Shown here piece by piece: positions 53,923 through 64,000 of a DNA stretch of 64,000 bases. The notes beneath the pieces are model-generated. The model worked only from the letters and a program-made list of their open reading frames with translations, had not been told where the DNA came from and searched no databases. The position numbers and the translations under genes are program-made. Origin of the DNA: Lamellibrachia satsuma (taxonomy: Eukaryota > Annelida > Polychaeta > Sabellida > Siboglinidae); assembly GCA_033239005.1 (NCBI GenBank), contig BSQZ01000025.1:7673501-7737500 (forward strand), read 5' to 3'. Position 1 is the stretch's first letter; each line of letters begins with the position of its first letter.

Positions 53923-54019
53923 TGACGTCATTGACAATAGCAGCGATAAAAAGTACACTAAGCTCTCCTATTCTGACGTCATCATCATCCCGCGCTCCCT
54001 CGTGGGTATTATGACGTCA
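53923..54019. promoter_or_regulatory. Cluster of three CRE octamers TGACGTCA
   Basis: Perfect TGACGTCA at 53923-53930, 53974-53981 and 54012-54019, with TGACGTGG nearby at 53898. TGACGTCA is the CREB/ATF binding site. Three in 97 bp are unlikely by chance and suggest an enhancer or an internal promoter. No transcript start can be shown. Confidence 0.45.
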
Positions 54020-54512
54020 CAAACGAATGCATAGCATATTACGTCCACTCTGCGAATTACCCATTAATACATTATGTAGTCAAAGCATACTGATATAAAA
54101 AGTCACTATCATGTCCTAATAACAACACCAGTTGTGTGTTACATATGTATTTTGCTTATAATGAAATAAGGCAGCATTTCGTTCTTTCTCGGTTCAAAAC
54201 AAAAACGTTTAGAAATTAAGGGAAACGTAGATAGCTGATCAACGAAACCTTCCCTGGGTTACTTAACAAATGCGAGTCATTTTGTTTCTAGAAAGCATCG
54301 GCTGTTGTTATATCATGGGTTACACATTAATTAAACCTTGAAACGCTAAAGTCGTGTTTTGATTGTCATTGCTCGCATTGTCGATATATCAATACCACTG
54401 CAAGATTCGTTGCTAGTTATTGTGTCGAGCATCGACATTGGCGGTCACATTACACCTCCAACTAACACATACAGCACAACGACCTTCTAATTAGTGCTGC
54501 TGCTGTGGCTGT

Positions 54513-54716
<204 letters not shown>

Positions 54717-54783
54717 TAATAATGATGACGAACAAAACGACCAAGGTAATACGACGATGCTTTATATAAACACATCAATTTAA

Positions 54784-55513
<730 letters not shown>

Positions 55514-55528
55514 CTGCAGTAAACTGTC

Positions 55529-57075
55529 ATCCGCCTTCTCCGCCTTCTTCCTCTCCACCTTCTTCCTCTCCACCTTCTCCCTCTCCGCCTACTCCCTCTC
55601 CACCTTCTTCCTCTCCGCCTTCTCCCTCTCCACCTTCTCCATCTCCGCCTTCTCCCTCTCCACCTTCTTCCTCTCCACCTTCTCCCTCTCTGCCTTCTCC
55701 CTCTCCACCTTCTCCCTCTCCACCTTCTCCCACTCCACCTTCTTCCTCTCCGCCTTCTCCCTCTCCACCTTCTCCCTCTCCACCTTCTTCCTCTCCACCT
55801 TCTTCCTCTCCACCTTCTCCCTCTCCACCTTCTTCCTCTCCGCCTTCTCCCTCTCCACCTTCTTCCTCTCCGCCTTCTCCCTCTCCACCTTCTCCCTCTC
55901 AACCTTCTTCCTCTCCACCTTCTCCCACTCCACCTTCTTACTCTCCGCCTTCTCCCACTCCACCTTCTTCCTCTCCGCCTTCTTCCTCTCCGCCTTCTTC
56001 CTCTCCGCCTTCTCCCTCTCCGCCTTCTCCCTCTCCACCTTCTCCCTCTCCGCCTTCTTCCTCTCCGCCTTCTCCCTCTCCACCTTCTTCCTCTCCACCT
56101 TCTTCCTCTCCGCCTTCTCCCTCTCCACCTTCTTCCTCTCCGCCTTCTCCCTCTCCACCTTCTTCCTCTCCACCTTCTCCCTCTCCACCTTCTCCCTCTC
56201 CACCTTCTTCCTCTCCGTCTTCTCTCTCTCCACCTTCTCCTTCTCCACCTTCTTCCTCTCCGTCTTCTCTCTCTCCACCTTCTCCCTCTCCACCTTCTCC
56301 CACTCCACCTTCTTCCTCTCCGCCTTCTCCCTCTCCACCTTCTCCCTCTCCACCTTCTTCCTCTCCACCTTCTTCCTCTCTGCCTTCTCGCTCTCCACCT
56401 TCTTCCTCTCCGCCTTCTCCCTCTCCACCTTCTTCCTCTCCGCCTTCTCCCTCTCCACCTTCTCCCTCTCCACCTTCTTCCTCTCCACCTTCTCCCTCTC
56501 CACCTTCTCCCTCTCCGCCTTCTCCCTCTCCACCTTCTTCCTCTCCGCCTTCTTCCTCTCCGCCTTCTTCCTCTCCACCTTCTCCCTCTCCTCCTTCTCC
56601 CTCTCCACCTTCTCCCTCTCCGCCTTCTCCCTCTCCACCTTATCCCTTTTCCGCCTTCTCCCTTTTCTGCCTTCTCCCTCTCCACCTTCTCCCTCTCCGC
56701 CTTCTCCCTCTCCGCCTTCTCCCTCTCCACCTTCTTCCTCTCTGCCTTCTACCTCTCCGCCTTCTCCCTTTTCCGCCTTCTCCCTCTCCACCTTCTTCCT
56801 CTTCGCCTTCTCCCTCTCCACCTTCTTCCTCTCCACCTTCTTCCTCTCCGCCTTCTCCCTCTCCACCTTCTCCCTCTCCACCTTCTCCCTCTCCACCTTC
56901 TCCCTCCCTCTCCACCTTCTCCCTCTCCGCCTTCTCCCTCTCCGCCTTCTCCCTTTTCTGCCTTCTCCCTTTTCCGCCTTCTCCCTCACCACCTTCTCCC
57001 TCTCCGCCTTCTCCCTCTCCACCTTCTCCCTCTCCGCCTTCTTCCTCTCCGCCTTCTCCCTTTTCCGCCTTCTCC
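55529..57075. repeat. 15-bp polypyrimidine minisatellite, about 103 copies
   Basis: Units of 15 bp, CCACCTTCTCCCTCT with CCGCC and TTCTTCC variants. Nearly all + strand bases are C or T, with one A or G per unit. It could form triplex DNA. Open frames of 588, 525 and 458 codons across it are artefacts of the period. Confidence 0.97.
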
Positions 57076-58130
57076 CTGTCCGACAGTCGACGTATTTAAT
57101 TTGCTCAATGCTTAATCTCTGTGACATGATGACGTTGTAAAGGTCAGCCCAGTCCAACTGTTGCAAAAGTGATTAATCACAGTGGAAGGCGGTGTCCAGT
57201 AGACTTGTCGTTACCAAGAAGACAATATCAAACTACCGATAAATTGAGTGGTTAGATACTTGCAGTGACCATAGAAAATGTCAGCAATTAGCAGCTGACA
57301 CTACATTGGTTATTTGTGTTGCATGTTTTGTTTAGAAAACAACATTTTGCAACATTAACTAGCAAAGCTAGCCTTTTCTAAATCCATTGAATGCTCTATA
57401 TTAATCACATCGTAACTGCTACACACACATCAAGTATGTCAGTATGTTGCTTGATCAGTCTGCCTGAGATTCACTGATTCATTGATCGATCGATAGATGG
57501 ATGGATTGGTCGTTCGTTCGTTTGTTCGTTCGTTCGTGTTATATCACTCAGTCAGTTAAGTCAGTCATTCATTCAGTCAGTCAGCCAGCCAACCAACCAG
57601 AGAGACAGTCAGTCAGTCAGTGATTTACTCAATCAGCTAGTCAATCCGTCTTTGATTACTTTATTTCGTTCGCCGTATGCCGAGTTCACAATCCCTGACA
57701 TCGCGCGTGTTCGGTGTAGTCACGTTCACTGACGCCACACGGACCAGCATCCTCCATTGATCAGTGGCTCGGTGTTCCACACTGATACTCACGGACACTG
57801 TCGTTAATTGCAGCGATTAGCGGAGGTGATGGACGAGTCATCGCTAGTTGCGACACACCCGCCATGTTCTTGCCTTCACGAGGCCACTCACAGACAATTC
57901 CGCGAATGCGGGTGCTATATGAAGGCGCAGTGTTAGGCGTAATCAATAAACTGTGAATTGTGTAAGAGTGATCAATACAATATCCAATGCCATCATTGTT
58001 TATTTGAAAACTCACGAATACGGAGGCGCAGAAACTCGGGAGTAATACAGGAAGAATAGTTTAATCACCACGAGTTACTTTATAACATCAGCAAGATAAG
58101 GAAGTAGGCCTATCTCGATCACCAAAGTAG
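57076..58130. other. KCNQ intron with tetranucleotide runs
   Basis: 57483-57660 holds GATC/GATG, GTTC and GTCA (CAGT) tetranucleotide runs. The rest is unique sequence with no gene recognised. Confidence 0.6.
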
Positions 58131-58750
58131 AGCAGCTGATTCATGCTCTAGTGCATAGTCATATTGACTACTGTAATGCTCTACTGACTGGACTGATTCA
58201 TGCTCTACTGACTGGACTGATTCATGCTCTACTGACTGTACTGATTCATGCTCTACTGACTGTACTGATTCATGCTCTACTGACTGTACTGATTCATGCT
58301 CTACTGACTGGACTGATTCATGCTCTACTGACTGTACTGATTCATGCTCTACTGACTGTACTGATTCATGCTCTACTGACTGGACTAATTCATGCTCTAC
58401 TGACTGTACTGATTCATGCTCTACTGACTGTACTGATTCGTGCTCTACTGACTGGACTGATTCATGCTCTACTGACTGGACTGATTCATGCTCTACTGAC
58501 AGTACTGATTCATGCTCTACTGACTGTACTGATTCATGCTCTACTGACTGTACTGATTCATGCTCTACTGACTGGACTGCCAAAATACAATATCAAGAAG
58601 CTACAAATGGTAAAAAACACCACAGCCAGGGGTTGTGCTGAGTTGGAAAGTCCGAGAATCTAACTCCAATTCCCAAACGACTCCATTGGCTGCCAGTCGA
58701 GTTCAGCATCAAATACAAGGTGTGTCTATTGACCTTCAACGCACTGCACG
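58125..58750 (+). pseudogene. LINE F reverse-transcriptase remnant
   Basis: Frame pieces VEQLIHALVHSHIDYCNALL, TGLPKYNIKKLQMVKNTTAR, and RLHWLPVEFSIKYKVCLLTF followed by NALHG. These are the hSRLDYCNxLLxGLP...L..VQNxAAR and LHWLPVxxRIxYK blocks of LINE RTs. The copy is interrupted by the 24-bp array inside the DYCNALLTGLP motif and passes into the 54-bp array after NALHG. Confidence 0.85.
58170..58579. repeat. 24-bp minisatellite inside the LINE F coding sequence
   Basis: About 16 copies of ATGCTCTACTGACTGTACTG + ATTC (GTA/GGA variants). It reads LIHALLT(V/G) in the LINE frame. Both the first and last copies are fused to LINE sequence (DYCNALLTG... and ...LLTGLPKYN), so the array was made from LINE DNA. 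Confidence 0.96.
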
Positions 58751-61700
58751 GTCATGGCCTCGAGTACGTGACACAGATGTTTACCAGAAGGGACACACCA
58801 CACGGTCATGGCCTCGAGTACATGACACAGATGTTTACCACAAGGGACACACCACACGGTCATGGCCCCGAATACAAGACACAGATGTTTACCACCAGGG
58901 ACACGCCACACGGTCATGGCCCCGAGTACGTGACACAGATGTTTACCACAAGGGACACACCACACGGTCATGGCCCCGAATACAAGACACAGATGTTTAC
59001 CACCAGGGACACACCACACGGTCATGGCCTCGAGTACATGACACATATGTTTGTCACCAGGGACACACCACACGGTCATGGCCTCGAGTACATGACACAG
59101 ATGTTTGTCACCAGGGACACACCACACGGTCATGGCCTCGAGTACATGACACTGATGTTTACCACCAGGGACACACCACACGGTCATGGCCTCGAGTACA
59201 TGACACAGATGTTTACCACCAGGGACACACCACACGGTCATGGCCTCGAGTACATGACACAGATGTTTACCACCAGGGACACACCACACGGTCATGGCCT
59301 CGAGTACATGACACAGATGTTTATCACCAGGGACACGCCACACGGTCATGGCCCCGAGTACAAGACACAGATGTTTACCACCAGGGACACACCACACGGT
59401 CATGGCCTCGAGTACATGACACAGATGTTTACCACCAGGGACACACCACACGGTCATGGCCTCGAGTACACGACACAGATGTTTACCACCAGGTACACAC
59501 CACACGGTCATGGCCTCAAGTACATGACACTGATGTTTACCACCAGGGACACACCACACGGTCATGGCCTCGAGTACATGACACTGATGTTTACCACCAG
59601 GGACACACCACACGGTCATGGCCTCGAGTACATGACACTGATGTTTACCACCAGGGACACACCACACGGTCATGGCCTCGAGTACATGACACTGATGTTT
59701 ACCACCAGGGACACACCACACGGTCATGGCCTCGAGTACATGACACTGATGTTTACCACCAGGGACACACCACACGGTCATGGCCTCGAGTACACGACAC
59801 AGATGTTTACCACCAGGGACACACCACACGGTCATGGCCTCGAGTACATGACACTGATGTTTACCACCAGGGACACACCACACGGTCATGGCCTCGAGTA
59901 CATGACACTGATGTTTACCACCAGGGACACACCACACGGTCATGGCCCCGAGTACAAGACACAGATGTTTACCACCAGGGACACACCACACGGTCATGGC
60001 CTCGAGTACATGACACTGATGTTTACCACCAGGGACACACCACACGGTCATGGCCTCGAGTACACGACACAGATGTTTACCACCAGGTACACACCACACG
60101 GTCATGGCCTCGAGTACACGACACTGATGTTTACCACCAGGGACACACCACACGGTCATGGCCTCGAGTACATGACACTGATGTTTACCACCAGGGACAC
60201 ACCACACGGTCATGGCCTCGAGTACATGACACTGATGTTTACCACCAGGGACACACCACACGGTCATGGCCTCGAGTACATGACACAGATGTTTACCACC
60301 AGGGACACACCACACGGTCATGGCCTCGAGTACATGACACTGATGTTTACCACCAGGGACACACCACACGGTCATGGCCTCGAGTACATGACACTGATGT
60401 TTACCACCAGGGACACACCACACGGTCATGGCCTCGAGTACATGACACTGATGTTTACCACCAGGGACACACCACACGGTCATGGCCCCGAATACAAGAC
60501 ACAGATGTTTACCACCAGGGACACACCACACGGTCATGGCCTCGAGTACATGACACTGATGTTTACCACCAGGGACACACCACACGGTCATTGGCTCGAG
60601 TACATGACACATATGTTTGTCACCAGGGACACACCACACGGTCATGGCCTCGAGTACATGACACAGATGTTTGTCACCAGGGACACACCACACGGTCATG
60701 GCCTCGAGTACATGACACAGATGTTTGTCACCAGGGGCACACCACACGGTCATGGCCTCGAGTATACGACACAGATGTTTGTCACCACGGACACACCACA
60801 CGGTCATGGCCTCGAGTACAAGACACAGATGTTTACCACCAGGGACACACCACACGGTCATGGCCTCGAGTACAAGACACAGATGTTTGTCACCAGGGAC
60901 ACACCACACGGTCATGGCCTCGAGTACATGACACAGATGTTTGTCACCAGGGACACACCACACGGTCATGGCCTCGAGTACAAGACACAGATGTTTGTCA
61001 CCAGGGACACACCACACGGTCATGGCCTCGAGTACATGACACAGATGTTTGTCACCAGGGACACACCACACGGTCATGGCCCCGAGTACAAGACACAGAT
61101 GTTTACCACCAGGGACACGCCACACGGTCATGACCCCGAGTACATGACACAGATGTTTTCCACCAGGGACACACCACACAGTCATGGCCCCGAGTACATG
61201 ACACAGATGTTTACCACCAGGGACACACCACACGGTCATGGCCTCGAGTACATGACACATATGTTTGTCACCAGGGACACACCACACGGTCATGGCCTCG
61301 AGTACATGACACAGATGTTTGTCACCAGGGACACACCACACGGTCATGGCCTCGAGTACATGACACAGATGTTTGTCACCAGGGACACGCCACACGGTCA
61401 TGGCCCCGAGTACAAGACACAGATGTTTACCACCAGGGACACGCCACACGGTCATGACCCCGAGTACATGACACAGATGTTTTCCACCAGGGACACACCA
61501 CACAGTCATGGCCCCGAGTACATGACACAGATGTTTACCACCAGGGACACACAACACGGTCATGGCCTCGAGTACATGACACAGATGTTTGTCACCAGGG
61601 ACACACCACACGGTCATTGCCCCGAGTACATGACACAGATGTTTGTCACCAGGGACACACCACACGGTCATGGCCTCGAGTACATGACACAGATGTTTGT

Positions 61701-62062
61701 CACCAGGGACACACAACACGGTCATGGCCTCGAGTACATGACACAGATGTTTGTCACCAGGGACACACCACACGGTCATGGCCTCGAGTACATGACACAG
61801 ATGTTTGTCACCAGGGACACACCACACGGTCATGGCCTCGCGTACATGACACAGATGTTTGTCACCAGGGACACACAACACGGTCATGGCCTCGAGTACA
61901 TGACACAGATGTTTGTCACCAGGGACACACCACACGGTCATGGCCTCGAGTACATGACACAGATTTTTGTCACCAGGGACACACCACACGGTCATTGCCC
62001 CGAGTATATGACACAGATGTTTGTCACCAGGGACACACCACACGGTCATGGCCTCGAGTACC
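58750..62062. repeat. 54-bp minisatellite, about 61 copies, grown from LINE F
   Basis: Unit CACGGTCATGGCCTCGAGTA + CATGACACAGATGTTTACCA + CCAGGGACACACCA (54 bp; 18 codons HGHGLEYMTQMFTTRDTP). The first copy follows LINE F NALHG without a break. Variants are zoned: TTTACCACC dominates to about 60580 and TTTGTCACC after it. A group of three variant units recurs 324 bp (six units) apart at 61080 and 61404. Open frames of 1127 (+) and 1107 (-) codons are due to the period. Confidence 0.97.
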
Positions 62063-62360
62063 AGTACTGTTCACAGCGCTTTACAAGTTTAGGATATTTA
62101 TAAGGCACCAATATCCAAATGGCATCTCTTGAGTGCGCTGCACATATTATCCAAGTAGACCTGCTCGTATGAACGCAGTCTCTACTTCTTTCGGAAGCGT
62201 TTAGCAACTCAATCAATAGGCATACTCTACTAAACCACATAGAGTCTACTGTCGCTTTAACTAGTATAAGGAACATGTTGGTCAAACTGTTCCACATATC
62301 CGAAGCCCAGGGAAGAACAGGGATTTCAAAGTAGCGCGAGCCCATTGTGGTCACGGTTTG
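62063..62360. other. Sequence after the 54-bp array
   Basis: May contain the remaining 3' end of LINE F, but no motif is clear. A minus-strand open frame (62046-62354) is not recognised. Confidence 0.3.
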
Positions 62361-62645
62361 GTGTATAGACAGTTAGGCCCTAACACACTATGGTCTATAG
62401 ACAGTTAGGCACTAACACATTCCGGTCTATAGATTGTTAGGCCCTAATACACTCCGGTCTATAGACAGTTAGGCCCTAACACAATCCGGTCTATAGACAG
62501 TTAGGCCCTAACACACTTCGGTCTATACACCGTTAGGTCCTAACACACTCAGGTCTATGAACAGTTTGGCCTTAACACAGTCTGGTATATAGAGAGTTAG
62601 GCCCTAACACACTCCGGTCTATAAACAGTTAGGCCCTAACACACT
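62361..62645. repeat. 32-bp minisatellite
   Basis: About nine copies of GGTCTATAGACAGTTAGGCC + CTAACACACTCC with moderate divergence. Confidence 0.96.
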
Positions 62646-62675
62646 CTGTAATGTACGAACTGGGAACACGATGGA

Positions 62676-62895
62676 CGTTTAAAGGCGTTATCGATACGTT
62701 TAAAGGCGTTACCGATACGTTTAAAGGCGTTACCGATTCGTTTAAAGGCGTTACCGATACATTTAAAGGCGTTACCGACTCGTTTAAGGGCGTTACCAAT
62801 ACGTTTAAAGGCATTACCGATTCGTTTAAAGGCGTTAACGATTCGTTTAAAGGCGTTACTGATACGTTTAAAGGCGTTACCGGTACGCTTAAAGG
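62676..62895. repeat. 21-bp minisatellite
   Basis: About ten copies of GTTTAAAGGCGTTACCGATA + C. Reads FKGVTDT in one frame; no gene context. Confidence 0.96.
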
Positions 62896-63169
62896 AAGAG
62901 TGTGTTTGTGTTGACCCATGACCTACACGTGACACGTCCGGACTCTCACACTCGTGTCACAGCGTTGAATGTTTAATGTCTCTCCGCGATGGCTAGGGGC
63001 TAAACCTAATTTGTCCTAAAGTGCCGTGGAAGACAAAGATGGAGATGGACGCTTGCACTGTGTACTCTTCCTAATATTTACCTGCACTTGGACGTGGACC
63101 TCACGCGTAACATACAATAGTACCGGCATCGTCATTATTACACGTGTAATTTTAACTACACAAACTGTA
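62896..63169. other. Unique KCNQ intron sequence
   Basis: Nothing recognised. Confidence 0.4.
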
Positions 63170-63377
63170 ATAAACCAATACCAATTGTACTGTACCAGTT
63201 ATCACTCATTTATGGAATACCAATTGTACTGTACCAGTTATCACTCATTTATGGAATACCAATTGTACTGTACCAGTTATCACTCATTTATGGAATACTA
63301 ATTGTACTGTACCAGTTATCACTCATTTATGGAATACCAATTGTACTGTACCAGTTATCACTCATTTATGGAATACT
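63170..63377. repeat. 39-bp minisatellite
   Basis: Five nearly identical copies of CAATTGTACTGTACCAGTTA + TCACTCATTTATGGAATAC. Confidence 0.97.
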
Positions 63378-64000
63378 GAGAATGTGCGGTAATTACATGC
63401 ATAATAAATACTGAAGTGGAATTTATACATTTATCATGTGGTATTGAAGAATACAAATAGGCACATGCATGCGAGCACATTCTTGATTGAGAAACAACTT
63501 CATACATTTCACCTTCATTTCCATTAAACATTTCCCAGAAGCGAATATAGTATCACCAAAACAACAGTAGCTACCTGTCGCACCTGTAGTTTTAATAGAG
63601 GCGTTAGCAGTATTGGCGGTGTCGACGTTTATGACGACGAATGTCCCCGCTACGACGATGACAATGATAATAGCAGTGACAAATCAACACATATAGTAAT
63701 GATAATATGCGCGTATTAGAACTTCGCTCAGCCGAACTGTAATATTACTGCTAACTGATATAGCTTGATTATGACTGAAGCCAAGCGTTGCTATGTTACG
63801 GCAATCATAACCATGAAGGCATTGGGATTATCTCGCTATGCAACACTCTGAGAATGTGCCGTGAACTGTGCAGATATCAACGTCTGCACCGATAATGTGT
63901 GTCACTGCCACTCTTTATACACGTCATGTGGCCCCAAATCTATATCGTCGAATTTCCTGATAGATCAATATGCTTTTACTGTTAGTGTCAAGAGGCGAAC
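63378..64000. other. Unrecognised window end
   Basis: AT-rich unique sequence, presumably still KCNQ intron 1. No exon found. Confidence 0.4.

Noticed and set aside
58726..62103. ORFs of 1127 and 1107 codons on opposite strands
   Set aside because: Both come from a 54-bp repeat without stops; a period divisible by 3 keeps several frames open on both strands.
62046..62354. Minus-strand 102-codon ORF
   Set aside because: No recognisable domain; partly inside the end of the 54-bp array.

Overview
This is nuclear DNA of an invertebrate animal. Genes are split by introns with GT/AG boundaries, the mobile elements are animal LINE and Ty3/Gypsy-type retrotransposons, and there is no sign of operons. 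The mix of retrotransposons suggests a marine lophotrochozoan, perhaps a mollusc, but the species cannot be read from the window. Tandem repeats are unusually abundant: the arrays listed here cover roughly a third of the 64 kb by my own tally. Most long open frames are products of these arrays, not genes.

Two host genes are supported, both on the + strand. Positions 1-11616 carry the last ten coding exons of a UNC-45 myosin chaperone (part of the central ARM region and the UCS domain). The 5' part lies outside the window. The exons are short and highly conserved, while nearly every intron has its own minisatellite. One minisatellite duplicates a 48-bp exon-end/splice-donor segment seven times in frame, and another lies in the coding 3' tail. 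Positions 46728-47128 look like the first coding exon of a KCNQ-type voltage-gated potassium channel. Its first intron would run to the window end, so everything after 47.1 kb is probably KCNQ intron.

Between and inside these genes lie transposon remains. A LINE (about 16.0-25.07 kb, +) is split by a 5.3-kb Ty3/Gypsy-like element (18458-23788) with two 192-bp LTRs and a CATGG target duplication. A decayed EN-RT LINE lies on the minus strand at about 37.24-33.99 kb, and an L2/CR1-like LINE at 47.87-50.38 kb. LINE 3' ends lie on the minus strand at 50.85-51.19 and 52.13-52.86 kb, and several short dispersed copies share the second one's terminal sequence. A LINE reverse-transcriptase remnant at 58.1-58.8 kb has had two pieces of its coding sequence amplified into 24-bp and 54-bp minisatellites, the latter 3.3 kb long.

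The largest array is a 6-kb, 48-bp repeat at 25.34-31.34 kb that reads as an acidic 16-residue repeat but shows no sign of being a real gene. Other notable tracts are a pure CTG run of 43 triplets, a CT run of about 159 dinucleotides, AT runs, and a 1.55-kb pure-pyrimidine array beside an AT run. Stretches without a gene are described in their own entries.
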